NCBI GenBank assembly: GCA_036245805.1
Contig: BTRK01000001.1
Location: 38,886,995 to 38,950,994 of the forward strand
Direction: 5' to 3'
Length of the DNA: 64,000 bases
Source: Pristionchus mayeri
Taxonomy: Eukaryota > Nematoda > Chromadorea > Rhabditida > Neodiplogasteridae
Under the pieces are notes generated by a model that was not told the DNA's origin, made no database searches, and saw nothing but the letters and a program-made list of their open reading frames with translations. This document shows, in pieces, positions 42,860-53,863 of the stretch. Positions within the stretch are counted from its first letter, which is position 1, and each line of letters begins with the position of its first letter. The translations under genes were made by a program, and so were the position numbers.

Positions 42860-45800
42860 AATACCATTTTAATTTCTCCGGACCATACGTGAGAGAAATA
42901 AGTGGAATGAGCGGAACCAGAATGAAATCCACAGTAGGATTGTTATTTTGACACGGAGTAAACAATACATTATAAGACCATGGGGATTATCTTTAGCTCC
43001 TATATAACTAGAGCAACTATATAACCATAATTTGGTCAACTTTTCGAGTGATGAAAATATGGGAACTTATGTCACATGAATTGTTCTTAGTTTTCATATA
43101 AATTTTCATATAAAAAGATGAAAATGGCTTCAAATGGAATAAAAAATATTAGAAACAATATATTATAATACAAAATATTGGCGAAATTGTGCAAAAAACC
43201 ATATGTCATGATATGTCATTATTGCATTTTGTTGTTTTTTTCACAAGCATTATTGCATTTCTAGCAAAACCATGAACAATTTACCCTTATGAAAAAATAT
43301 ACCTATATGACCTATAACCTGAATGAAAAATGAACACTGAAAAATTTCAATAAAACGAGCTATCATGCCATTTAAAAAATAAAAATAAAAATCTTGAAAT
43401 TCAATTCCCAGTATTCACAGAATTCGTTGAAATTAGAATTGAAATTCAGTATTCGTTGAAGTTCAAATTCACAGTATTCTTAAAATTTTCACCACGTACC
43501 ACGTATTCTTGATTCGGAAAATGCCGTCCAGCACCTGTAAATACATCATCGACTGTGCAATCAATACACATTTCAGATCATTGGACCTCTTGACAAGGAC
43601 GAGTTAGAAGATCTTATAAAATAATATTATCTTCGATAAAAACTGTATATAAAAATAAATGTTTTTATTCTTCGAATGCCAACAATTATATATCACAGGT
43701 ATCACGAAGTGTCGAAGAGTCGATGAAGTAAAATCAGAGCCTTCGCGAAAAATGTTGGCTACTGGTACTGTATTATCGATTGGGTACTTATTATCGATTG
43801 GGTGGTTCTGACCTATCATGACCTAACAATCGATTTTTCCATGAAGTGAAGTTTTTTTTCGTAAAATATTTCTAGTGGGTTTTCTGTTGTGGGATTTCCC
43901 ACAACAAATTTACAATGATCACTTTCCTCCATGCGACATAACTTCAGTTTGACTCATCAGGCCTCTTACGCAATCTCTTATGATCTTCAGATAATTTATC
44001 TAAACAATTTATCTCCCATCGCACATATCCCACTATAAATTCCTTACCTCAAGGAACCCTTTCCCTGTCTTCCAAGTTATTCCTAAAGCGTCTTTCCCCC
44101 AAATTGCAATTTCATACCTGCTTTAACTGTCTCCTCACTATCTTTATTTCTTCTCTCTATCTGCCTATACTCCGTTCGGGTCGTCGAATCGCGGCGGCTA
44201 CTACGCTCCACCTTCCACACCGTCATTTTGAATTGTACTTACCATTTCCTAGCTTTTGGTTTTATGTATTCGTGTATTACGGTTTTATGTATTCTTGTAT
44301 TACTTGTTGCGATAAAGATATCTCAGGCAGGCTATCCGGTATCAGGCATCCGGGACGGGAATAACTTACAATAACATCACCGAGGCAAAAAATGATTGTA
44401 GACAATCACCGCAGAAAAACAGATATGGTGAAGAGATCACCGGTGAAAAGAAGAAACAAAAAATGATATGGAAAGAAAAAAGTAGCATTAAAATGTCGAG
44501 GGGATGAGAAAAGAGTAAGGGGATGAGTAAGCTGGAACAGCTAGGAGAGGAAAGTGATATTGCGGGTAGAACGAGTGAAATGGAGAGGACAGTGAGGGGG
44601 CGCCTCCCTGGGTTTCCACCGACTCGGATGTATGGGACGATCCCTCCAGCCGACGTCCATCTTCCTCTCCTCTGGACAGCCTGGAGTGGGGTTCCAAGAC
44701 GAAGGGATTCATTGACACCTCCTTATCGGCAACTGATGAGGAGTGATCCTCCACTTGGACAGCATCGCAGAGCAGTTTGATGTCTTTCCTGAATGTGTCT
44801 GCCGAGATTGCAATGAGTACCCGTTCGACCCAAACATTCCATACAGCCATGGGTAATTTGATATGCTGATTCCAAATATGAAACTTGTTTTGTCCTAGCT
44901 TCAACTTTATATTTCGTTTCCAAAGATTGTTGACAACTTGAGACGACTCGCCGTGTTTACGACCGTTGACTTGACCTGAGAGAGAGGCGCGGGGGAGGGA
45001 GAGGGAAGGAGAAGGCAGAGGGATAAATTCGCGCGGGAAAATGTTTGACAGGTGGTAGCACCTACAGATGGAAACCAATCTTTTCGAAATTATGCTCATT
45101 GGATTCGCCCTGCAAATATTAGTCTAGTGTAGGCCGGTACGAACTTGGATTTTCCATTGAGAGCTTGGATATCCGAAAATGTGGCCGAGCTTCCAGAGGG
45201 CTCAAAATTTCGAACTTTGGAGGTCCTTTTCGCACCTTTGCAGACGGAATTTTACAATTCTGAAAAATCTCTAGACGGGCAACCGACGCTCTATCGAATG
45301 AGCTATAGCACGTCTCTCTACGATGCTCGCTGCACCAACTCAAAAAGCCGGGCATCGCGAAACTGTTGAGACGAAGCCTATACGCATAGGCTTTCTCATT
45401 ATGAAGCGTGTAGATAGTGACTAACTACTAGGGGCACATTCTTTATCAGTGGCTCCGAGCAAGTGAGGTGGGATCGGGCGCTTTTATAGCGTCACAGACG
45501 ATTCGAGAATAGGCTGATAACACTATGAACTATAGATGGAATTACGTCAGAATCACCTCACTACATCACCGACCCGGCAAAAGCGTGTGCCCTCACCGCG
45601 TCAGGAATTCACAATAAAGATGATACCATAAAATATGAGAAAAACTCAAACTCCTTAGATGGTACAAGAAATTTGAGAAAAAACAAGTAAGTGGTCGAAA
45701 CCAATGACAATGGCGGAACCCTAGTAGTCTACACAAAATGATGAACTATCGACTAGGCAATGAACTAGTGATTGAATGGATTTGGTCGAACTAAACTAGG

Positions 45801-45960
45801 CGGTAGGCTGAGCTGGGTACAATGCGTATAAATCAACTAAGAGCCGCTTCTCACAGCATCGAAGGGCTACCAATTGGGACGGAATCATGGCTCTCTTGGC
45901 CGAATCAAATGTATTCATTGCTCACTGGGCGGATCGCAGACGAGGACGATGGCTAGCATA
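42860..45960. other. long stretch without a supported gene
   Basis: It contains the short exon-like frame at 43577, a repeat related to 16.5 kb near 43709-43755 (GTCGATGAAGTAAAATCAG), two ATCGATTGGG motifs near 43775-43800 shared with 61.2 kb, and GC-rich low-complexity sequence near 44970-45030. A 203-codon minus-strand frame at 44488-45099 has no recognisable content and a biased composition, so I do not call it. Confidence 0.4.
43577..43624 (+). CDS. possible orphan 3' exon
   Basis: After CACATTTCAG, a 16-codon frame IIGPLDKDELEDLIK ends in TAA. It begins with the same two residues as exon 5 of the 41-kb gene and is acidic like it, so it could be an alternative last exon or a remnant. Very short and weakly supported. 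Confidence 0.25.
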   Translation: MIGPLDKDELEDLIK

Positions 45961-46496
45961 TCACGCCTATCACGAGAGAATGGGGACAAATCGGCCATTT
46001 CAGTTGACATAAAAATTTTCGAGTTGTGTGTTTATTACATTTCCATTCACAACATTGCATCACTAGTCTAAATCTGATCTTTCATATTTTTTACATGTGT
46101 CGCGACTGCAGCAGGGTGCTGCAAAGCTTATGCCATGCGCATTGATTTCTGATAATTCTCCATTAATATATGCGTATTTTTGTTATGAAATGTGTTTCTA
46201 TGGTCGAATGGATGATTTTGGAATGAATACTTTATTTTTCACTTCTGCGACCGTTGCTACAGATGCATTTCACAAATGTTTTTAATTTGCCTTATGAACA
46301 TAGATTTTTCCCGCATCTCCAAACTCTCCCAGTTTGTAGAGCTAGAAATTCTGCACATATCATATTTTTTGCAAAATTTATCAGATAGAGTTGGAGGATC
46401 TTCTACTACCCAATCCTTAACTAATAGACATAAATGCAGGAATATTTTTATTTTCAATGTCAACTCGCTGTCCCGGTTCTCTCATGAGAGGCGTGA
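45961..46496. mobile_element. TA-flanked MITE, 536 bp
   Basis: TCACGCCTATCACGAGAGAA at the left and TCACGCCTCTCATGAGAGAA (complement of the right end) form a terminal inverted repeat of about 28 bp extending to GGGGACA, flanked by TA on both sides. A lone copy of the terminal sequence also occurs at 38.78 kb. Pairing inside is partial (CAGTTGACAT / GAGTTGACAT). Confidence 0.8.
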
Positions 46497-46686
46497 TATA
46501 CAGTCGGCTGACGGGCTCACAGGTTGATTGTCATTGGTTAACCAGGCAGCGTCCGCTTCGTTTTTGATCCATCCATCAGTCGAGTAGTTGAGTGGTAGTC
46601 GTAGCCGATCAGCGAAGGGATAGTCGATAGTCTTGACAGGGTTCGGGTGGGTGGGTCGGCAGGTCACCCTGAGGAACCGCTCTCAG

Positions 46687-47990
46687 TTAGTACTACAAGA
46701 ATCAAGGATAAAAAAGTCCTAAACCACTCATCTGGAAGAAGTGTAATAGAAAATATGCAAAAAATAGTTGATTTTTCGACTTTTCTGAAAGAGTTCAAAC
46801 CCGATCTGGATGAAACTTGGTTAATTTAATAATATGAATTTTTCGATTTTTTTTGTGGTATGAATCATTTCGATCGATATCGAAATGACAAATTTCGAAA
46901 ATTCACTATTTTGGTCTGATGTGCCTCCAATTTCTCAGTGTGCCACTTAGGGCACTAAATATACCATGCCTGAGCGGTTGAAGTGGAAAATAGTGCACCT
47001 ATAGATATATAGTGATTCCACTTATAAATGGTGGTCCGAAATAATAATAATGGCCCCATGAATATATAGTGGTCCCAAAATTTGGAAATAAAAATAATGG
47101 TCCCACCATAAAAGTAGTGGTCCCATAATTTGAAATAATAGTGGTCCCAAAAATGTCTAATAAATATGGTGGTCCCAATAATATATAAATCGTCAATGCA
47201 TATTTTTGCATACGACAATTTCTCATCATAAAATTAAACGTCCGGATGATCCGAATTAATTTTTTTACTGGTCCTATCCCGGTGATGTGTCAGGCATATG
47301 AAACCTTATCCTAAGCCCAACAGGCCCAAACATCGGGCATACACGTTGTTTCGCTCCCTGCTGACGCTAATCAAAACTTAAAAGTGTCTGAATCTCGAAT
47401 GATTCCGCGTTAATGCAAAAAGCTGGGCTTACATTACTACTAAACAGAGGGGAGTACTCATAGCAGTCCAAACATCGAAAGTAGTAGGGGATACAGCAAA
47501 CAAATTGATAAAGTGAATTAGCAAACACGCATGTGCTTAGTTGTCACAGTTGGCTTGGCGACGCTTTGACTCTATTTAGGCTTTCAGCATAGTCTTTGGA
47601 TTGTATTTTGTACTCCCGAAACGTTGTGCACTACGAATCGGAAACCTAACCGTGAACAGAACGTAAGTTATTCAAAAATATAAAGGGACCATCATTTATA
47701 TCTTCTTGGGACCATTATATTTATTTGCAATATTTGGGACCACTATATTTTCAAATAATGGGACCACTATATTTATGGTGGGACCATTATATTATAGTGG
47801 CCCCGAGGGACCATTATATTTTTTAAGGGACCACCATTTATAAGTGGGACCACTATATCTCTATGGGTGCACTATTTTCCACTTCAACCGCCTGAGCTAT
47901 GTTCACTGAGTACTACACGTATACACATTTAGGGCAAATTCCATTTTTCCAACTTTGCCAAGCATATGTTCACTCAATCACCTTTCGATG
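46687..47990. mobile_element. diverged half foldback (17.1-kb family), split by a later insertion
   Basis: 46687-46975 and 47898-47990 together follow the right arm of the 17.1-18.4 kb foldback in order (TTAGTACTACAAGAATCAA, TTCGATCGATA, TAAATATACCATGCC, then GAGTACTACACGTATACACA, TTTGCCAAGCATATG). The arm is interrupted at GCCTGAGC by the element at 46976-47889, so the foldback is older. Confidence 0.85.
46976..47889. mobile_element. non-autonomous element with 8-bp TSD and GGACCA subterminal array (copy 1, 914 bp)
   Basis: The terminal inverted repeat starts GGTTGAAGTGGAAAATAGTG and continues to GCACC on both ends. The 8-bp duplication GCCTGAGC lies at 46968-46975 and 47890-47897. The left 220 bp hold about seven copies of (A)TGGTCCCA-type motifs, and the right 220 bp hold about eight copies of GGGACCA(C/T)(T/C)AT in the opposite sense. 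No transposase frame. An 8-bp target duplication is typical of the hAT superfamily; the assignment is inference. Confidence 0.85.
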
Positions 47991-48265
47991 ATCTCCCGTT
48001 GAGCAACCCGATAACGCTCTTTGAGCTACATATAGCTCGATATAGACAAGAGTTCGATATAGACAAGCGGTTTAAAGTATAATTTTATGGTTGAAGTAAA
48101 AAGTAGTGCACCCATGTCGAAATACTGGTCCGTCTAAAATATAGTGGTCCCAAAGAAGATTTTCGAAATACTGGTCCGGAATATAATGGACCCGGCGAAA
48201 TATACTGGTCCATAAATTCGAATTAAAAATACTGGTCCTTCTAAAAAAATATACTGGTCCCAGTT

Positions 48266-48890
48266 TGTAGCGGAAGATCTATTGCTAGATATTCCTCTTT
48301 GTATGGTGTAAAGGGACTTGGACAATAATAACAGAATTTATTTACTATAATTTACAAGTTTAAGCCGAAAGAAACTAATTAATAAACAAGAATGGGAATG
48401 GATTGAATTGATTTATGAAAAGGCGAGAGTACCTTTTATTATTGAAGAGGAGAATGGAGTGAAGAGTCGATCGATCAATGTGACGTCGATCGATGGATGT
48501 GCAGTATAAGTCGGACGAGGTGAGCCGCGTCTGACAATGAAGCGTAATGAACGCGGGATGGATGAATGATGGCACGCAAATGGTTATGCAATGCTTGGGA
48601 ATGACATGAAAGGGAGGAAAGGATGAGAGGAAGTACGTGACTCGGCACGTAATCGATCAACAACAGAGAAAAAAAAGGAAAACTCGACGCCAAGCACTGA
48701 CTAGCTCGCCTGAGTATCGGTACCCTCAGGTGCTAAAGCTAGTACAGAATGCCGCAGACAACTTAGGCGAATGACTTACGGTATTCGCTCGAGTTTGGTT
48801 TGTGAAGCGAGAAGTGATTGTATTTAAAAAATATAATTATTAATTATTTTAAGTGAATGTATTGTAGTAGCAAAGTGAGCTTTCGCTACA
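48266..48890 (-). repeat. LTR (3' LTR in minus orientation)
   Basis: Matches 50554-51178 base for base as far as I compared. Flanked on the outside by CAGTT. Confidence 0.92.
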
Positions 48891-49192
48891 CTCGGGGGAG
48901 ACGAAGAAAGGAGAAGGAAAGAAGTGATTGATGTATAATGACTGATGAGAATGAGTTAGCATATGATGCTTTTATACGAGTGACTCACGAAATGAGCAAA
49001 CATTGGTCAAACGGTGAATGGAACGAACAAACGGAAGGTATAAAACGCAAATTAAGCGACAGGTTAACAACATTAAAGTCAAATTAGTACAAGATGGCCG
49101 AAGGCCCTGAGTGAAACAACTGGTAACAGAGTCGAATGGGGAAGCAAAGTTTGCCAATCTGGCCGATCACGTGGGGTCAACATTGGGATGAC

Positions 49193-49780
49193 TTAGGGAG
49201 TCAGCTCGGGGTTCCTCTCGCAGAACCAGTCCATGTGTCTAAGGACTCGTCCCGCTTCATCCACGCACCCTCGCTTGCACGGGTCGGGTTCGCATGTAGC
49301 TGAGTGTGCCGAGTTCATCAGTCGGAAACAACGGAGGCATTGGCCAGGTTGCATAAGACTCACTCGGGATGCAACGGACTTAATGATAGTACACTGGCGG
49401 GTGTAGTGACAAATGGAGGAACAGAATGAGCACTTAATAGTCTGAGTGACATGGAGGGGCTTGGAAGGGGTGACTCGCTGAGAAATGGGGGATCTACTTC
49501 TGTCTCGGGGAGTAATTCTTTCAAGCGAGTTCGGAGTACGGAAATGTGCTCTGGGTGGGAGAAGAACACGAGGACTATGGTGAGAAATAGGCAACGATAA
49601 GGGAGCAGCCTTAGAGACTTGAGTGAGGACTGCACTTAGAGTGAGAGACATCGATGACAGATCATTCTTGACATTCTGGATCTCCAAGAGCACGGATTTT
49701 CTCAGCTTGCACACTTCCTTCTTGACCCATTCGATCTCTTGATCAAGGTGCGAGGCGAGCATCTCGAGATGTGTCTGCAT
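49193..49780 (-). CDS. gag C-terminal part with Cys/His knuckles
   Basis: A 195-residue frame. Residues 1-60 look coiled-coil (LASHLDQEIEWVKKEVCKL, LLEIQNVKNDLSSM). A Ser/Pro/Arg-rich middle follows, then a Cys/His region: KCSFCSSICHYTRQC, GQCLRCFRLMNSAHSATC, CKRGCVDEAGRVLRHMDWFC. This three-unit layout is typical of gag nucleocapsid in nematode and arthropod BEL/Pao retrotransposons and would package the element RNA. The apparent start may be an exon start (acceptor TTATGCAG just inside), with the N-terminal half encoded at 49935-50402. Confidence 0.75.
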   Translation of the reverse strand: MQTHLEMLASHLDQEIEWVKKEVCKLRKSVLLEIQNVKNDLSSMSLTLSAVLTQVSKAAPLSLPISHHSPRVLLPPRAHFRTPNSLERITPRDRSRSPISQRVTPSKPLHVTQTIKCSFCSSICHYTRQCTIIKSVASRVSLMQPGQCLRCFRLMNSAHSATCEPDPCKRGCVDEAGRVLRHMDWFCERNPELTP

Positions 49781-49934
49781 AATGGTAGTGAATGGATGAT
49801 AACAAATGGAGTCAATGAAGGATAACTAGGTGGAGTAAATGATTGGAAAGTGAATGGTGGGAAATCACTGAGTGTCTATTGATACTGAATCATGAAATCG
49901 AGTGATGAGTTGTGATTGGTGGTATGTACCTCGG

Positions 49935-50402
49935 TCACAGGTGAAGAGATGCCTTCGCCATAGAGCAGTTCGTTCTCGTCGATGTGCACGTAGTGGGGAG
50001 ATGGATGAGGACGATCCTGGAAGAAATAATGAGTGAAAAAATGAAAAGATAATTGATTGGTTGATTTGATATAATTACAATGTATGCACAGTGGAATCCT
50101 GGGCTCTGCTCCTTCCCGAGAACATTTTTCTTGTCTTCGTCCCGAGCCATTTCTCCTATCCCCGATTCAATCGATGCGAAGACAACCCTGTAATTATCGA
50201 TTAGTTGATTGACATCCACGATGACAATGGTCATGTGGGAGGTGATTGAGATGATATCATTATGTGACGAGACACTGGGCAGTTTGGCCGTTTCGTCATC
50301 GAGTTGTTTGAGCAAGGGGGTGAGGTCACTGAGAAGGGCATGCAGTTTTTGGTAATATGCCTCGAATTCGGAGGTGAAAGTCATTGCTCGGTTTCTACGC
50401 AA
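49935..50402 (-). CDS. gag N-terminal part
   Basis: A minus-strand frame with a probable ATG at 50384 (MTFTSEFEAYYQKLHALLSD) and helical content (PLLKQLDDETAKL, VDVNQLIDNYRVVFASIE). The frame is open upstream through the primer-binding site. After about residue 110 the sequence looks intronic (HCAYIVIISNQP...), so it probably splices to the downstream gag segment. No conserved motif; assigned from position and helical composition. Confidence 0.5.
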   Translation of the reverse strand: MRRNRAMTFTSEFEAYYQKLHALLSDLTPLLKQLDDETAKLPSVSSHNDIISITSHMTIVIVDVNQLIDNYRVVFASIESGIGEMARDEDKKNVLGKEQSPGFHCAYIVIISNQPINYLFIFSLIISSRIVLIHLPTTCTSTRTNCSMAKASLHL

Positions 50403-50535
50403 CGTGACTGAGGAAGGAATTGCGAAATGATTGGGCAGCGCTGCGGCTTGCTCTGGTTCGGTTTGAGAACTGGCGAAAGTGGTTGGATCAATGATGAAAT
50501 GTTTCCTGCCACGCGGATTTTTGACTGGGTTGGTT

Positions 50536-50553
50536 AGGTAAACCGATGCACCA
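50536..50553 (-). other. probable primer-binding site
   Basis: TGGTGCATCGGTTTACCT on the minus strand abuts the 5' LTR with no spacer; the TGG start is the complement of the universal tRNA CCA end. The tRNA was not identified. Confidence 0.55.
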
Positions 50554-51178
50554 TGTAGCGGAAGATCTATTGCTAGATATTCCTCTTTGTATGGTGTAAA
50601 GGGACTTGGACAATAATAACAGAATTTATTTACTATAATTTACAAGTTTAAGCCGAAAGAAACTAATTAATAAACAAGAATGGGAATGGATTGAATTGAT
50701 TTATGAAAAGGCGAGAGTACCTTTTATTATTGAAGAGGAGAATGGAGTGAAGAGTCGATCGATCAATGTGACGTCGATCGATGGATGTGCAGTATAAGTC
50801 GGACGAGGTGAGCCGCGTCTGACAATGAAGCGTAATGAACGCGGGATGGATGAATGATGGCACGCAAATGGTTATGCAATGCTTGGGAATGACATGAAAG
50901 GGAGGAAAGGATGAGAGGAAGTACGTGACTCGGCACGTAATCGATCAACAACAGAGAAAAAAAAGGAAAACTCGACGCCAAGCACTGACTAGCTCGCCTG
51001 AGTATCGGTACCCTCAGGTGCTAAAGCTAGTACAGAATGCCGCAGACAACTTAGGCGAATGACTTACGGTATTCGCTCGAGTTTGGTTTGTGAAGCGAGA
51101 AGTGATTGTATTTAAAAAATATAATTATTAATTATTTTAAGTGAATGTATTGTAGTAGCAAAGTGAGCTTTCGCTACA
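50554..51178 (-). repeat. LTR (5' LTR in minus orientation)
   Basis: Partner of 48266-48890, with CAGTT directly outside. Confidence 0.92.
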
Positions 51179-51502
51179 CAGTTATTCGAAATACTGGTCC
51201 GCATTTTGGATTTAAAAATACTGGCCCCAAGCTTTCTGTTAACAAATATGATTTCCGATCGATTCAATCTAGGTAAAATTGTGTTTTCATAAATATATGG
51301 TGGACCAGCATATTTCGAAACTTCGGACCAGTATTTCGAAGCTCAGATATTGGGACCAGTATTTCGACAATCTTTGGACCAGTACATTTTTCTCGGGACC
51401 AGTAAAAAATAAAGGTCCAGGGGGTTTCCTGGGGACCAGTATGTTTTAGACGGACCAGTATTTCGACATGGGTGCACTACTTTTTACTTCAACCAATTTT
51501 AT

Positions 51503-52605
51503 TAGGTGCCTAAGGGACATTTTGAGCAATGTTTGACACTAACCGCTCTCATTATCTACTTCCATTTTCGAGGTGGTACCGCGGGCCAATGAGACAGTTC
51601 CGAAGATTTTCCAGATTCCGACGTTGTTCAATGGTTTTCTTCATTAGACGTGGGACGGCTCTTTCGACTGAGGGGGTCCCGGTACGGACTGTAGGGACAT
51701 GGCTCATACCAGCTTCGCCGTAATAGCCACGCAGAGCCAAGCCGGTCCGCCATCTCGTGATCGGGTAGTAGAGTAGAGTGGTGGAGTGGTGGGGTCGGCA
51801 GAGGCACTTGTCGCGAGAGAGAGAAGAGGGATTGAGAAAAAGATGAGATAGATTATTATCAATGTGACTGCGCAAGGGAAAGCAACGTTGTTGTGGTCCC
51901 TAACGTTGTTGTGGTGAACACCACATGGAATGACGAACTTATTTTTTCGAATCAGTAACAGAACTTTAATAACTCGGAAAAAAAACTGGAAATGATGCGA
52001 ATCACCTAGGATCCTAGGATCCGAATCACTCGAAATCTCACTCATTCTACTCATTCCTCCAACTCGAGCTGTCACTTATAGATTCTCATACTTTATCTAT
52101 TCATCATTACACTGTTGGTAGAAAGTAAGACTTGGTACTGCCAGATAGTAGGGGGTCATAATTTAGCTCGGTTAAATTCATCGGCATATTTAACTTAGAT
52201 CCTCTGTGAATTCTATAGATTCCAGGAGTTGAAATTGTTTGCTGGTCATCAGTATGAGTGTTCACTGTTTCCTCCCTTGCAATTATAAATTATCACTTAT
52301 TTTATGAGTTATTGGTTATATTATCAATAGTCTTCTGCGAGATTGCACGACCCCCTCCTATCATTGATCATTGTTATCATTGTAGAATACATATGAGCAA
52401 AATAACATTAAAGACGGCAAAAAGAGGGAAAGAACAAATGCCGGAACCAGGGAAAATGGCTCTCGATCAGAAGGGAACATCTCATGGAAAATTTCAAAGT
52501 TTTCACACGACCAAAATTTTTTTTTCGCAATATTTCTCAAACGTTGGAAATTGTTCTTAAGGGTCTCATTTATGTGTAGTCTCTCAGAAGACAATTTCAG
52601 TATTC
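51503..52605. other. intergenic, nothing recognised
   Basis: No gene or repeat structure was supported between the nested elements and the mariner. Confidence 0.4.
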
Positions 52606-52607
52606 TA

Positions 52608-53858
52608 TTAGGTTGAACAGAAAGTCTTTATCCACTGTTTTGCTCGATCACTGCTCAGTGCAGGATACCTTTGGTGTTCCCTCGCCTCTAGTGAATAACA
52701 CATGACAAAGGGACTATGTGGTCAACAACCTCCCATTCCAATCTTTTCATTCTGCCACTAGTAAGACCACGATGTTTGTTCCCACGGCCTTGCACATCCG
52801 CAACGTTCTGTTATTCTTATTCCTCTCTCACACTACAATGAAGGAATCGGAACGTCAGTTGGCTGAAGTCTACGAGTCATATGCCCCTCACTACAAGACC
52901 ATACGCAATTGGTACCAACGCTTCGAGAAGAGGGACTTTTCCATGGATGATCGTGACCGGTCTGGGAGGCCACCCGAGCTGGATTTGGATGCACTACGGA
53001 TCGTAGTGGAATCGGATCCCTTCCAAAGCACCCGCGACATGGCATCCACACTTGGGGTATCGCAAGGCACCATCGTAAATGGTTTGGTCTCCATTGGCAA
53101 GAAGAAGAAGCTAGGCCGTTTCATACCCCACGAATTGACCCAAGACCAGCTTGACCACCGAGTTGACGATTCCCTTTCTCTACTCACTCTTCACGCTGGA
53201 GATCGATGGTTGGACCGTCTCATAACAGGGGACGAGAAGTGGGTCTACTATGAGAATCACCATAGGAGGGCACAGTGGGTGGATGCCAATGAGACCCCAC
53301 AGGACGTCGCAAAGCCTGACCTTCACCCCAAGAAAATCTTGCTCTCTGTCTGGTGGGGAGTGGATGGCCCGATTTACTGGGAACTCCTACCTGAGGGGCG
53401 GACAATTACTGGAGACGTCTACACGAAACAACTACAGAATCTCAAGAAGAAAGTCGCACAATCTCCCCTGAACGGCAAGAAAGTGTACTATCAACACGAT
53501 AACGCCCGACCCCATGTTGCACGGCAGGTCAAGCAGGAGCTGTCCAAATATGGCTGGATGATTCTCCCTCATCCACCGTATTCTCCTGACTTGGCCCCTT
53601 CGGATTATTGGTTGTTCTCAGATCTGACCCGTCATTTCGATCAGAGATCCTTCACTTCCCGTGGGGCGATCGAGGCCGCACTCAAGCAATATTTTAATTC
53701 GCGCCGAGATGGGTTCTATAAGGAGGGAATCCATAAGTTGCCTGAACGTTGGAGATTTGTCGTAGATAACAATGGTGCATATGTTTGATTTTGCTCTTGT
53801 GCTTTATTGTCAGAAGAGGGGAAATAAAAAGTGGATAAAGACTTTCTATTCAACCTAA
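52608..53858 (+). mobile_element. complete mariner element
   Basis: Terminal inverted repeats of about 29 bp (TTAGGTTGAACAGAAAGTCT at the left, one mismatch at the right) are flanked by TA at 52606-52607 and 53859-53860. Total 1251 bp, the usual mariner size. It contains one open transposase gene. Confidence 0.93.
52772..53788 (+). CDS. mariner transposase, DD34D, apparently intact
   Basis: From the Met at 52772 (MFVPTALHIRNVLLF) there are 338 residues, close to the family norm of about 345. The frame also extends upstream to 52718, but the family N-terminus fits the internal Met. Seen in order: an N-terminal helix-turn-helix ending at YKTIRNWYQRFEKRDFSMDD, RDRSGRPPEL, a second HTH (TRDMASTLGVSQGTI), the linker FIPHELT (usually WVPHEL), then catalytic Asp in TGDEKWVYYE, HDNARPHVA and YSPDLAPSDYWLF. 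The enzyme cuts and pastes the element at TA. No stop or frameshift is visible, so it could be active. It lies just beyond the 3' end of the minus-strand gene at 53.9-54.4 kb. Confidence 0.93.
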   Translation: MFVPTALHIRNVLLFLFLSHTTMKESERQLAEVYESYAPHYKTIRNWYQRFEKRDFSMDDRDRSGRPPELDLDALRIVVESDPFQSTRDMASTLGVSQGTIVNGLVSIGKKKKLGRFIPHELTQDQLDHRVDDSLSLLTLHAGDRWLDRLITGDEKWVYYENHHRRAQWVDANETPQDVAKPDLHPKKILLSVWWGVDGPIYWELLPEGRTITGDVYTKQLQNLKKKVAQSPLNGKKVYYQHDNARPHVARQVKQELSKYGWMILPHPPYSPDLAPSDYWLFSDLTRHFDQRSFTSRGAIEAALKQYFNSRRDGFYKEGIHKLPERWRFVVDNNGAYV

Positions 53859-53863
53859 TATAA

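Larger units (their letters stand above)
48266..51178 (-). mobile_element. gag-only LTR retrotransposon, 2.9 kb, identical LTRs
   Basis: Two 625-bp LTRs (48266-48890 and 50554-51178) start TGTAGCGG and end CGCTACA and appear identical throughout. The 5-bp duplication CAGTT lies at 48261-48265 and 51179-51183. On the minus strand TGGTGCATCGG follows the 5' LTR directly, a plausible tRNA primer-binding site. The interior encodes only gag-like frames; there is no protease, reverse transcriptase or integrase. Zinc-knuckle spacing suggests the BEL/Pao group. It must depend on enzymes from another element. Identical LTRs imply very recent insertion. Confidence 0.9.
48089..51494. mobile_element. related element (copy 2), split by an LTR retrotransposon
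   Basis: The ends start GGTTGAAGTAAAAAGTAGTG and continue CACCCATGTCG on both sides, close to copy 1. The 8-bp duplication AATTTTAT lies at 48081-48088 and 51495-51502. The left 177 bp carry repeated AAATACTGGTCC and the right 311 bp repeated GGACCAGTATTTCGA. Without the inserted LTR element it is about 490 bp and non-coding. Confidence 0.87.

Noticed and set aside
43577..43624. Exon of the 41-kb gene proper
   Set aside because: Kept only as a low-confidence orphan exon because the gene already ends with a good stop at 42859.
44488..45099. 203-codon minus-strand frame
   Set aside because: No signal peptide, domain or splice context; biased composition from GA/CT-rich DNA.
46257..46463. 68-codon minus-strand frame resembling a secreted peptide
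   Set aside because: It has no ATG start and lies within a TA-flanked MITE, its first codons being part of the terminal repeat.
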